Assembly (NCBI RefSeq): GCF_029278565.1
Contig: NZ_CP119559.1
Location: forward strand, 2,728,001-2,792,000
From: Haloarcula halophila
GTDB lineage: Archaea; Halobacteriota; Halobacteria; Halobacteriales; Haloarculaceae
Reading direction: 5' to 3'
DNA length: 64,000 nt
This document shows, piece after piece, positions 20,948 through 29,975 of this stretch (the first letter of the stretch is position 1; each line of letters starts with the position of its first letter). The translations under genes and the position numbers were made by a program. The notes beneath the pieces are model-generated. The model ran no database searches, was not told where the DNA came from, and worked only from the letters and a program-made list of their open reading frames with translations.

Positions 20948-23467
20948 ATGGAGCACCAGCGGTATATCGACTGGATCGACGACCGCATCGTCGATGACTC
21001 CAGGAGAGTCGTCATCACTTTCCTAGTGGTGACGCTCCTGTTCGGTGCCGGACTCGGCGGCGTCTCGACGAACGCCGGGACGTCACAGTTCACGACCGGG
21101 CTCCCGGCCGAGGAGGCCCTCCAGCAGGTCAACACGAAGTTCTCCCCCAGTTTCGAGACCGACACCGGAAACACACAGCTCATCCAGGAGGGCAACAACG
21201 TCCTCTCGAAGGAGTCGATGCTGCGGATGCTCCGGTCACAGAAGCGCCTGAACGACCACGCGAATCTCCGGGTCACGTCGACATCCTCCGCCGCTGGACT
21301 CGTCGCCGAACAGCTCGACCCTGAGGCGACCACCACCGAGGCACAGATCCGCGCCGTCGAGCGCGCGACCGACAGCGAGATCGACGCGGCAGTGCGGGAT
21401 GCGGCCACGGAGACACCGCAGTTCAACTCGCTGGTGAGCAACGACTTCAACCGTGGCTCCGCCAGCGCCTCCGCGACGATCGGGCTCGTCACCCACGAGG
21501 TCCCGGCCGGCATCTCCTCGGGGTCGGGCCAGGGCGGGTCGAGCCCGCTGACAGGAATCCAGAAACAAGCGGACTTCACCGTCTCGTCGACCGGCCCCAA
21601 CGGGATCACGGTGTTCGGCTCGGGCATCCTCGCCGACGAGTTCTCCAACGTCGTCGCTGACTCGCTCATCCTGACGGTCCCGGCCGCGGTGTTGTTCATC
21701 CTCCTGTTCCTGACCATCGCCTATCGGGACCTCGCGGACATGGCGCTCGGCCTGCTCTCGCTGTTTATGACGATCATCTGGACGTTCGGGTTCATGGGGT
21801 TTGCCGGCATCCCGTTCTCCCAGATGCTCATCGCGGTTCCACCGCTGTTGCTGGCGGTCGGCATCGACTTCGGGATTCACGCGATCAACCGATACCGCGA
21901 GGAACGTGAGAACGGGACAGGCATCGAGACCTCGATGAAGATCACGACCGATCAGCTGATCGTCGCCTTCTTCATCGTCACGGGGACGACGGTGATCGGC
22001 TTCCTGGCGAACCTCACCAGTTCGCTCCCGCCGATCCAGGACTTCGGCTACGTCGCTGCGGTCGGCATCCTGTTTACCTTCGCCATCTTCGGCGTGTTCC
22101 TCCCGGCCGCGAAGGTCGAACTGGACCGTCTGCGGGAACGGTATCCGATCCCGACGTTCAGCCAGAGCCCGCTGGGCTCGGAAGGATCGGCACTCGGTGG
22201 CGTCCTCCGTGGGGGTGTCGTCATCTCCCAGCGGGCACCGGTCGTCTTCCTGTTGCTCGTGCTCGTCGTCACCGGCGGCGCGAGTGCGTACGCGACGGGC
22301 GTCTCCACGTCGTTCTCTCAGGAGGACTTCCTCCCGCCTGAGGACAACCCCGACTACCTCGAACAGTTACCCGAACCGTTCGCCCCGAGCGAGTACACGG
22401 TGACCGGTATCACCAACTTCCTCGAAGAGAAGTTCTCCTCGACCCAGAGCAGTCAGGCGACGATATACGTCGAGGGGCCGATGCGGAAAGACAGCGCCCT
22501 CGAACAGATCCATCAGGCGGGGTCGGACCCACCGGACTCGTTCGTCCGCGAGGACGGCCGTGCGTCCTCGACGTCGATCGTGACGGTCATCCAGGACCAC
22601 GCCGAACGGGACGAGGAGTTCCGGCGACTCGTCGAGCGCAACGACGCTAACGACAACGGGGTCCCCGACCAGAACTTAGAGAAGATCTACGACTACCTGC
22701 TGGACTCCCCGGTCCGCGGACAGGCGCTCAACTATATTACCGAGGACTACCGGAGCACGCGGGTCGTCTACACGGTCGAGTCCGACGCTTCGAACTCCGA
22801 GGTGACTGAAGACGCCCGGACCGTCGCGGAGGACTTCCGGTTCGACGCCACTGCGACGGGATCGATCGTCGTCTTCCAGGCTGTCTCGGACGTCATCTTC
22901 GAGTCGGCGATCCAATCGCTCGCGATCGCACTGGTCGGGGCGTCGCTGTTCCTGGTGCTCATCTACTACCTCCTGGAGGGGCGGGCCACCCTGGGGATCG
23001 CGAACGTCGCCCCGGTGATCGTCACTGTCGCCCTACTTGCCGGAACGATGCGCTACCTGGAGATCCCGCTCAACGCGTTGACCGCGACGATGCTGGCGAT
23101 CACGATCGGACTCGGGGTCGACTACTCCGTCCACGTCACCCACCGGTTCGCCGACGAGATCGAGGAATACGACATGACGACGGCGCTCGACCGGACCGTC
23201 CGGGGGACCGGTGGGGCATTGCTCGGCAGCATGCTGACGACGGTGTTCGGCATCGGCGTCCTGGCGCTTGCGGTGTTCCCGGCGATCGGCCAGTTCGGCA
23301 TCCTCACGGCGATGTCGGTCGCCTACGCCTTCCTCACGTCGCTGCTGGTCCTCCCGTCGGTGCTCGTCGTCTGGGACCGGCTGTTCAATCGCGACCGCCC
23401 GCTCGGAGTCCTGCCGGACGACGACACGGCCGCCGTCACCGACCAGGCGGCCGGGACCGACGACTAA
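20948..23467 (+). CDS. RND/MMPL-family exporter (COG1033-type)
   Basis: An 839-residue transporter with about 12 predicted membrane helices in two similar halves: one helix near residue 20, a large extracellular domain (about 40-240), then a five-to-six-helix bundle, and the same layout again after about residue 415. Each half contains the G-x-D-x-x-x-H segment (VGIDFGIHAINR; GLGVDYSVHVTHR) of the sterol-sensing/MMPL fold. It would export a hydrophobic or lipid-like substrate using the proton or sodium gradient. It is translationally coupled to the surface protein upstream, and the divergent TetR gene is its likely regulator. The substrate is unknown. Confidence 0.85.
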   Translation: MEHQRYIDWIDDRIVDDSRRVVITFLVVTLLFGAGLGGVSTNAGTSQFTTGLPAEEALQQVNTKFSPSFETDTGNTQLIQEGNNVLSKESMLRMLRSQKRLNDHANLRVTSTSSAAGLVAEQLDPEATTTEAQIRAVERATDSEIDAAVRDAATETPQFNSLVSNDFNRGSASASATIGLVTHEVPAGISSGSGQGGSSPLTGIQKQADFTVSSTGPNGITVFGSGILADEFSNVVADSLILTVPAAVLFILLFLTIAYRDLADMALGLLSLFMTIIWTFGFMGFAGIPFSQMLIAVPPLLLAVGIDFGIHAINRYREERENGTGIETSMKITTDQLIVAFFIVTGTTVIGFLANLTSSLPPIQDFGYVAAVGILFTFAIFGVFLPAAKVELDRLRERYPIPTFSQSPLGSEGSALGGVLRGGVVISQRAPVVFLLLVLVVTGGASAYATGVSTSFSQEDFLPPEDNPDYLEQLPEPFAPSEYTVTGITNFLEEKFSSTQSSQATIYVEGPMRKDSALEQIHQAGSDPPDSFVREDGRASSTSIVTVIQDHAERDEEFRRLVERNDANDNGVPDQNLEKIYDYLLDSPVRGQALNYITEDYRSTRVVYTVESDASNSEVTEDARTVAEDFRFDATATGSIVVFQAVSDVIFESAIQSLAIALVGASLFLVLIYYLLEGRATLGIANVAPVIVTVALLAGTMRYLEIPLNALTATMLAITIGLGVDYSVHVTHRFADEIEEYDMTTALDRTVRGTGGALLGSMLTTVFGIGVLALAVFPAIGQFGILTAMSVAYAFLTSLLVLPSVLVVWDRLFNRDRPLGVLPDDDTAAVTDQAAGTDD

Positions 23468-23534
23468 CGCCCGGTCGTGTCCGGGCCGGACACACTTCTA
23501 CAGAATTTATCCCCACGGAGGCCGTGCCTTCGGT

Positions 23535-24938
23535 ATGACTCACGTCGTCATCATCGGCGCGTACGGGAGCGCCGGCGCTGCGGCCGCCGGCGACCTCGTC
23601 GAGATGGACGGGATCGAACTCACACTCATCGACGACGGTGATCCCGGCGGTGGGCTCTGTATCCTCGAAGGCTGTATGCCCTCGAAAGAGGTCCTGTCGG
23701 CGGCGGCCCACCGGTTCCAGGCTCGTCACGACGACCGCCTCGTCGGGGATATCCCCGACGTCGACTTGGAGGCCGTCGTCGAGACGAAAAACGACCGGAC
23801 GCGGGGGTGGGCCGGCCACCGCCGGGACTCGATCCACGAGATGGCCGAACGCGACGACGTGACGTTCGTCCACGACACCGCGACCGTCGTCGACGACCAC
23901 ACCGTCCGGGCCGGCGGCACCGACTACGACGCCGACTACATCGTCGTCGCGACCGGTTCGTCCGTCAACGTCCCCGACGTCCCCGGTATCGAGGACGTGG
24001 AGTTCATGACGAGCAAGGACGTCCTCCACGCCACGGAGTTCCCGGACTCGGGGATCGTGATGGGCTTTGGCTACATCGGGATGGAGATGGTCCCCTACCT
24101 CGCGGAGGCCGGCGGGATGGACCTAACCGTGATCGAACACGACGAGCGGCCGATCGACGAGGCCGACCCGGCCTTCGGCGACGAGGCCCGCCGGATCTAC
24201 GAGGACAACTGGGCGATCGACATCCCGACGAACTGCTACGAACAGCGACTCGAACCGACCGACGACGGCGGCGTTCGCCTGTACGTGGAGTTCGAGGACG
24301 GCAGCGAGGAGACCTACGAGGCCGACCAGCTGTTCTGTTTCACCGGGCGCCGGCCGACCGTCGAGGGCCTCGGGCTCGAAAACGCCGGCGTCTCCCCCGA
24401 GGGCGACTGGGCTCGGGAGACGATGCAGTCCCGTGACGCCGACCACGTCTACGCGATCGGCGACGTCAACGGGAAGGAACCGATCCTCCACGTCGCCAAG
24501 GAGCAGGGCTTTACGGCCGCCGAGAACATCCGTCGCCAGGAAGCCGGTGCTCAGCCCCAACCCTACGAGAACGTCCACCACCACGTCATCTTCTCCGGGC
24601 TCGGCATCTATCCGTTCGCCCGCGTCGGCCACACCGAAGGGACCGCCACCGCGGCCGGTTACGACGTTGTCACGGCGACCCGCCAGGCCAGCGACGACGG
24701 GGTGTTCAAGTCCAAGGACGTCCCGGACGGCCTCGCGAAACTCGTCGTCGACGCCGACGACGGGACGGTGCTGGGCTGGCAGGGGCTGCACTACCACGCC
24801 GACAGTTTCGCGAAGGCGCTCCAGATCGTCGTCGAACTCGGCCTGGACGTCCGGGACCTGCCCGACCGGGCCTACCACCCGACCCTTCCCGAGAACCTCG
24901 ACGGGTTGATCAGGGACTGTACGGCGCAACTGGAGTAA
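23535..24938 (+). CDS. FAD-dependent pyridine nucleotide-disulphide oxidoreductase
   Basis: A 467-residue class I disulfide reductase. N-terminal FAD motif IIGAYGSAGAAAA; the redox-active pair CILEGC (two Cys four apart) followed by PSKE; a second nucleotide-binding fold near residues 170-200 (MGFGYIGMEM); the AIGDVNG motif for FAD; and a dimerisation domain ending in YHPTLPE, which supplies the catalytic His and Glu. It should transfer electrons from NAD(P)H to a disulfide substrate such as lipoamide or a low-molecular-weight thiol. ATG 23535 has a TTTAT box about 28 nt upstream. Lipoamide dehydrogenase, mercuric reductase and bis-gamma-glutamylcystine reductase are all possible; the substrate is not decided. 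Confidence 0.85.
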   Translation: MTHVVIIGAYGSAGAAAAGDLVEMDGIELTLIDDGDPGGGLCILEGCMPSKEVLSAAAHRFQARHDDRLVGDIPDVDLEAVVETKNDRTRGWAGHRRDSIHEMAERDDVTFVHDTATVVDDHTVRAGGTDYDADYIVVATGSSVNVPDVPGIEDVEFMTSKDVLHATEFPDSGIVMGFGYIGMEMVPYLAEAGGMDLTVIEHDERPIDEADPAFGDEARRIYEDNWAIDIPTNCYEQRLEPTDDGGVRLYVEFEDGSEETYEADQLFCFTGRRPTVEGLGLENAGVSPEGDWARETMQSRDADHVYAIGDVNGKEPILHVAKEQGFTAAENIRRQEAGAQPQPYENVHHHVIFSGLGIYPFARVGHTEGTATAAGYDVVTATRQASDDGVFKSKDVPDGLAKLVVDADDGTVLGWQGLHYHADSFAKALQIVVELGLDVRDLPDRAYHPTLPENLDGLIRDCTAQLE

Positions 24939-24959
24939 CGCGTCGTCGCGACCCCACCG

Positions 24960-25739
24960 TCAGGCGAACTGCCGGCGGTTGAAGTACGCCACGTGGTAGG
25001 TGTTGCTGACGACCCGCCACAGCGGGATCCCGACGAGCCAGTACGCGAGCAGTCCCAACACGAGGACGCCGCCGGCGAGCGGGTTGCTGCCGGCGGTGAG
25101 TTCGCTCAGTCCGGCGCCGGTCACGACCAGGACCGCGAGCGGGAGACCGAGCATGACGGCCCCCAGTCCCGTCTTCAGTATCGTGAACCCGAGCGTACTC
25201 AACGGCGCGCTGGCGGCCAGTGATAGCGACGTGGAGAACGACTCCAGAACGCCCGCGCCGCTGACGATAGCGACGTTGAAAAACTGGAGTCCCAGGTAGC
25301 CAACGGCGACGGCGAGACCCACCAGCGCGAACACGAGGAGCATCGGCGTCGCCGAGGACGCCGATGCCGCCGATCCGGGTTCCGTCGCCGTCAGACCGAC
25401 GGTAACGGTCACCGCGACGGCCACGACGATCAGGACGACCGACGGGACCGCCAGCAGTCCGTACGCCCCGAGCATCCGGAGGTAGTGCTCGCCCAGGCCG
25501 TCGGTGAAGTCCGAGGCGTCGGCTCTCCCGTCCCGACCGGCGTAGATCAGCGAGAGCAGTCCAGCGATGAAGGCCGGATAGACGAACAACGATACGAGAG
25601 TTCCTACCAGCGGAATGAGCCCCAACACGAAGTTGACGACCGCGAGTACCGCCATCGAGAGCGCACCCAGCAGGACGATCACCGGGTTGTGACGCAGCAA
25701 CGTCCCCGTGTCGGAGAGCGCTTTGATTGCAGCTCCCAT
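24960..25739 (-). CDS. Polytopic membrane protein (DUF4013/DUF7847-like)
   Basis: 259 residues with about six membrane helices and an Ala/Val-rich sequence; short acidic loops (AGRDGRADASDF). The segment VLESFSTSLSLAASAPLS resembles the motif VIESLKNSVDLVGDN in the membrane proteins near 52 and 53 kb, so these belong to one family. The stop lies 21 nt from the convergent flavoprotein. Upstream, an inverted repeat at 25745-25767 overlaps the expected transcription start. Function unknown. Confidence 0.7.
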   Translation of the reverse strand: MGAAIKALSDTGTLLRHNPVIVLLGALSMAVLAVVNFVLGLIPLVGTLVSLFVYPAFIAGLLSLIYAGRDGRADASDFTDGLGEHYLRMLGAYGLLAVPSVVLIVVAVAVTVTVGLTATEPGSAASASSATPMLLVFALVGLAVAVGYLGLQFFNVAIVSGAGVLESFSTSLSLAASAPLSTLGFTILKTGLGAVMLGLPLAVLVVTGAGLSELTAGSNPLAGGVLVLGLLAYWLVGIPLWRVVSNTYHVAYFNRRQFA

Positions 25740-25744
25740 ACCGC

Positions 25745-25767
25745 TAGTACTTTCGACGGTGGTACTA
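25745..25767. promoter_or_regulatory. Inverted repeat at the transcription start of the membrane protein gene
   Basis: TAGTAC (25745-25750) and GTACTA (25762-25767) are perfect 6-bp arms with an 11-nt spacer. They lie between the AT-rich TATA region (25768-25772, ATTTTTA on the minus strand) and the ATG at 25739, so a bound dimer would block initiation. Confidence 0.4.
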
Positions 25768-25779
25768 AAAATACCTGAC

Positions 25780-27713
25780 TCAAGAGCTATCGACAGTTAT
25801 CCCGCGGATTTCGAAGCGCGCGCCACCGTCCTCGCTCTCGGTGACGGTCACCTCGCCACCGTGGGCCGTCGCGATCTCGTTGACGATCCGCAGTCCAAGC
25901 CCCGTCCCCTCGGTGGACGTGGTGTACCCCTTCTCGAACACCTGCTCGCGCTCGTCGGCGGGAATCCCCTGGCCGTCGTCGGCGACGAAGAAGCCACTGT
26001 CGTCCGAAAGCGGGCCGACGCGGACGGTCACTCCCGCCGTTCCGTCTCCGGCGTGTTCCACGGCGTTCCGAAAGAGGTTCTCGAACAGCTGTCGGAGGCG
26101 GTTCTCGTCGCCTTCCAGCGTAAACGAGTCGACGACGTCCAGCGTCGCCGACTCGTCACTGATCCCGGCCCAGGCCGAGCGGGCGACCGCACCGGCGTCG
26201 ACCGTCGTCGTCTCGACGACTCGGTCGCCCGAGCGAGCGTCAGCGCGTCCTCGATGAGGTCGTCCATCCGTTCCAGTGCCGATTCGACCGTGCTGACGTG
26301 TTCCGGGTCGCCGTCGTACTCGTCTTCGATCAGGTCGAGGCGACCGACTGCGACGTTGAGCGGGTTGCGAAGGTCGTGACTCACGAAGCTCGCGAAGTCG
26401 GCCATCCGGTTTCGCTCGCGTGTCAGCGCCTGCTCGCGACGCTGGCGCTCGCGCTCGTAGCTGACCCAGTTCCCCATCAGTTCGACCAGCGTGACCTCCC
26501 ACTCCGAGAAGGGCTCTGTCCGGGCCGCCTGGTCGTAGAAACAGAACGTCCCGGTCACCGACCCGTCGACGACGACGGGCGTCCCGAGATAACAACGAAC
26601 CCCCTGATCGATAAAGCCCGCTCGGTCGGTCAGTTCGGGTGCCTGTTCGGCGATGTCGGAGAGGACCAGTGTCTCCTCTTCGACGATCGCTCGCTCACAG
26701 TTGGTCGTCGACAGCGGGACCGTATCACCGGGTTTCGGGCCGTTCTCGGGGGTGTCGGTGATCTCGAAGACGTACGTCTCGCCCTCGATACGGGAGAGCG
26801 CACCGAACTCCGTTCCGAGCAGGTCCTTGCCGATGGCAAGCAGCGACTCGACCTTCGTTTCGAGCGGTGTCTCCTTCTGTGCCGTCACACGGTACATCTC
26901 CCTGAGCGCCCGCTCCCGTCGCGTGATCGACTGTTCGCGCGCTACCCGGTCGGTGATGTCCCGAAAGTAGACGGACAGCCCTGTCGAGGAGGGGTACCCG
27001 CGGACTTCGAACCACGTGTCCAGTGTCTCGTACTTGGCTTCGAACACGACGGGGGACTGCTCGTCCATCGCGTCGTGGTACTGTTCGTAGAACTCCGTGC
27101 CGATGGCTTCCGGGAGGACCTCCCAGATGTTGCGTCCGACGAGTTCGTCGGTCGAGACGTGCTCGCTTGCGGCCTCTCGGACGATCTCCCGGCCGCGGTC
27201 GTTGAGATACGTGAACTCCCAGTTCCGATCCAGCGCGAAGAACGCGTCGGTCATACGATCGAGGATCGCCTGCCGTTCGTCCCGCTCCGTGACGACCGCC
27301 GCGACTCGACGCAGGAGCAGGTCGGTCTGTTCTTCGCTCGGCGTCTTCGCTATGTAGTCGGTGACGCCCAGGGAGATCGCCTCGCTGGCGACCGACTCGT
27401 CCCCGTCGTCGGCAAACAGGATGACGGGGAGATCGTCCGCTCGCTCCCTGATCTCCCCCAGCAGTGCCAGTCCGGTCCGTTCGGGGAGCGTCTGCTCCGT
27501 GACGACACAGTCGATCGGCTCCGTCGCAATGAGTTCCAAGGCTTCGGAGACGCGGCTGCAGGTGTAGAGTTCGAAGGGCGTGGTCGCGGCGCTAACTGCC
27601 GCGGTCACCGTCTCCGACCCGTCGCTACCACCGACGTACAACAGCCCGACGGCGTTCGATTCCTCGCTGTCGGTTCGTATATCCCCGACGTGTCCGGGGT
27701 TGTCCATACTCAT
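25780..27713 (-). pseudogene. Sensor histidine kinase (receiver-like, PAS, GAF), interrupted by a -1 frameshift
   Basis: About 640 residues in two frames. From ATG 27713: a degenerate receiver (YVGGSDGS in place of the DD pair; DCVVTEQTLP with Glu instead of the phospho-Asp), a PAS domain (DRMTDAFFALDRNWEFTYLN), a GAF-like domain with a conserved CFYD segment, and the HisKA box with phospho-His (FVSHDLRNPLNV). Translation then loses frame near 26228-26230 at a short homopolymer in LTLAR; the other frame continues (DRVVETTTVDAG) into an intact HATPase with FFVADDGQGIP and GTGLGLRI. One extra base restores a single kinase. Loss of one CTCG repeat unit would explain the shift equally well. Either a sequencing error or a real lesion. 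Confidence 0.82.
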
Positions 27714-27763
27714 CTCTAGGGTGCCGTGCGTAAAGAACACGGGGCCACGTGACGCCAGGGAGT

Positions 27764-28498
27764 TCACCGATCCGGCGCATGAGCGGCCAACACCGGGATC
27801 TCGTCGATCCGCTCGGGGGGCAGCGCTCCCCAGTCGACACCGGACGGGCGTCTGTAGGGCGTCTCGGTCTCGACGGTGCGGTCGGGCGTGACGACCCAGT
27901 CCATCGGGACGTCGTGGTCGTCGACGGGGACCGACGCCGACTCGACGGCACCCGAAGGGCCGCCCGCGACCTGACGTTCGTGGACGGTCGTGGCGACCGC
28001 CGTCTCGTCGGTGACCAGGTCGAGTTCCCGGAGGACGGCGAACTCCAGGTCGCTGAACCCCTCGCCCTTGCCGATCCGTGCCCCGGCTTCGGTGACGGCG
28101 ACCGAGCCCGAGACGACGAGATCGACGGTACCGACCGCCTCGGGGCCGACCTGCCGAGCGTGGTCGGCGACGTTCGAGACCGTCGGCGCCCGCTCGATAT
28201 CGTCGAGCCGTGCCGGGTCGAGTTCGTAGAAACAGTCTGCCTCGCGGAGCCGCGGGACTGCCATGTAGACGGTCTTGCCCGCCCGGAGCGCGCGGCGTCG
28301 GACCGGAAGCTGTGGCGCGTCCGGGTTGGCTTTGACCGTCTCGGCGTCGGTCCAGACGGCTGTCTCGGCGAGCCGTTCGGCCGCCTCGTCGGCGCCGGCG
28401 ACGTTCGGGATGCGTCCGTGTGGCGGGAACGGGAAGCGGGCGATCCCCTCGGCCTCCAGCGCGTCCCACACCTGCTCGCGGAGAGCTTGCTTGTCCAT
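27764..28498 (-). CDS. 5-formyltetrahydrofolate cyclo-ligase family protein
   Basis: A 244-residue COG0212 protein. The segment TVYMAVPRL followed by a long central domain and RIGKGEGFSDLEFAVLREL is the variant loop seen in MTHFSD-like members, in place of the canonical ATP/folate loop of true cyclo-ligases. It probably binds a folate or a related pterin; cyclo-ligase activity is not certain. The ATG at 28498 is 2 nt past the stop of the upstream gene, so it is the second gene of a pair with the membrane zinc-ribbon protein. The next gene leftward, after 50 nt, is the frameshifted kinase. Confidence 0.72.
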   Translation of the reverse strand: MDKQALREQVWDALEAEGIARFPFPPHGRIPNVAGADEAAERLAETAVWTDAETVKANPDAPQLPVRRRALRAGKTVYMAVPRLREADCFYELDPARLDDIERAPTVSNVADHARQVGPEAVGTVDLVVSGSVAVTEAGARIGKGEGFSDLEFAVLRELDLVTDETAVATTVHERQVAGGPSGAVESASVPVDDHDVPMDWVVTPDRTVETETPYRRPSGVDWGALPPERIDEIPVLAAHAPDR

Positions 28499-28500
28499 CG

Positions 28501-29367
28501 TCAGGAGGTGAGTTTCGCGTCGTCGGTTGTCGCGTCCAGCTCGGCCAGTCGCTCCCCGCAGTCGACACACTGGACGCCCACCACCTCGTGGACGCCACAA
28601 CAGGCCTCGACAGTGTCGCTGGTCTCGGCGACGGCCCCGCCACAGGCCGGACACTGCTCGGTCAGGGTCCGTACCGTCCCCAGCGCGTCGAGCCGCTGTT
28701 CGAGGGGCACCGCCGGCCAGTCTTCGCTTCGTTCCCGCAGGATCGCGTCGGCAGCGAGGTCGACCGCCAGCGCGCTCTCGGAGGGCCAGTGACGCACCCG
28801 TTTGTCGACGACGAAGGCGGGATAGGGCTCGTCCTCGGCGGTGATCTCGGCCGGCGACACGTCGAACAGGGTCACGAGTCCCTCTCGAACGGCCGACTCG
28901 CCGGCTTCCGGATCGACCCGCTCCCACAGCGCCGACCGGAACCCGACGGATAGCTCCCGCCCCGGCTTCCCGTCGCCGTTCTCGACGACGCCGGCGTCCC
29001 GGAGGAACTCGTCGACGTCGACGGCGTTCTCGCGGTGGGCTCTGACCTTCGCGACGGTTTCCCACTCCCGGTCGGCCCCTGGGTCCCGCGGTGTCGCCGA
29101 CCCCTTTCCGAACGCCTGCAACACGGGTTCGGGGAGGTATCGCGTCGTCAGCGTCGGCGTCCCGGGGACGAGATACCCCTTGAGATAGATCGCCGACAGC
29201 GAGAGCCCGAACAGGACCGCACCCAGTTCCACCCACAGGACTGCGACCGTTCCACAGGCGGCCACAGCGATCCCGAGGTTGACGACCGTACACGGCCAAC
29301 AGCGGTTGTCGCCAGTGTACTCGGGATCTCTGAGCCGGTCGATCACCGACGCACCGTCGCTGCTCAT
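28501..29367 (-). CDS. Membrane protein with C-terminal zinc ribbon
   Basis: 288 residues. The N-terminus has DPEYTGDNRCWPCTVVN, a conserved-looking cysteine pair, followed by two membrane helices (about 30-70). The rest is soluble and acidic, with three extended domains and a C-terminal zinc ribbon: CPACGG, then CCG and CVDCGE near residues 240-275, which give four or more ligands. No function is known; this is a haloarchaeal type. It is the first gene of the pair with the cyclo-ligase-like protein, from ATG 29367. Confidence 0.7.
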   Translation of the reverse strand: MSSDGASVIDRLRDPEYTGDNRCWPCTVVNLGIAVAACGTVAVLWVELGAVLFGLSLSAIYLKGYLVPGTPTLTTRYLPEPVLQAFGKGSATPRDPGADREWETVAKVRAHRENAVDVDEFLRDAGVVENGDGKPGRELSVGFRSALWERVDPEAGESAVREGLVTLFDVSPAEITAEDEPYPAFVVDKRVRHWPSESALAVDLAADAILRERSEDWPAVPLEQRLDALGTVRTLTEQCPACGGAVAETSDTVEACCGVHEVVGVQCVDCGERLAELDATTDDAKLTS

Positions 29368-29398
29368 AGCGCAGGATCGTACGGGCCGAAAGTAAAGG

Positions 29399-29935
29399 TC
29401 ACTCCTCGACGCGGATCGTCGTCTCGGCGTCGACGCCCTTCTCGGCCGCCTCGGGAACGTTCAGGTGCGCCCCGATGGTGTGTTCGCCCGGTCCGGCCGG
29501 TTCCCACTCGTCTTCGCTGACGCGGAACGACTGGTGCCAGTTGCGGGTGAATGTCTTGCGCTCGCCGCGGTCGAAGGCGAACTCCCCGGGGTCGTCGGCG
29601 ATGGGCCGCTCGACGTGTGAGGCCTCCGGGACGTCGTCGACGTGCCAGGTCCACAGCAGCGGCGACTCCGTGGCCACCGTCACGGGAATCGGCAGGGCGT
29701 TGCGCATCGTCACGCGGATCGGGACGGGTTCCCCGACCTCGAAGGTCGCCTTCGGTGTCTCGACGGCGACCGACAGCGCGCGGTAACACAGCCACTCGGG
29801 GACGAGCAGGCCGCTCAACCGCCGGCCGGGCACCGACCGCATCGCCTGGGGCTGGACCCCCTCGTCGCGCTCGTTGGGGGTAAAGGCGTCCTCGTCGTCT
29901 CGCGAGACGGCCTGGGATTCGTAGATGCGACGCAT
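29399..29935 (-). CDS. Conserved haloarchaeal protein with BsuPI-like Ig fold
   Basis: 178 residues, soluble, starting MRRIYESQ. From about residue 58 the pattern VGEPVPIRVTMRNALPIPVTV, FDRGERKTFTRNWHQ and the closing GEHTIGAHLNV resembles the BsuPI-type (intracellular proteinase inhibitor) beta sandwich. No signal peptide is seen, so it probably acts in the cytoplasm. It lies between the membrane zinc-ribbon gene and the peptide transporter, all on the same strand, with 31-40 nt gaps. No specific role can be named. Confidence 0.7.
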   Translation of the reverse strand: MRRIYESQAVSRDDEDAFTPNERDEGVQPQAMRSVPGRRLSGLLVPEWLCYRALSVAVETPKATFEVGEPVPIRVTMRNALPIPVTVATESPLLWTWHVDDVPEASHVERPIADDPGEFAFDRGERKTFTRNWHQSFRVSEDEWEPAGPGEHTIGAHLNVPEAAEKGVDAETTIRVEE

Positions 29936-29975
29936 TGGTTCTCTAGGGTGTCGGTCGTTGAAACCGTTTCTTCGG

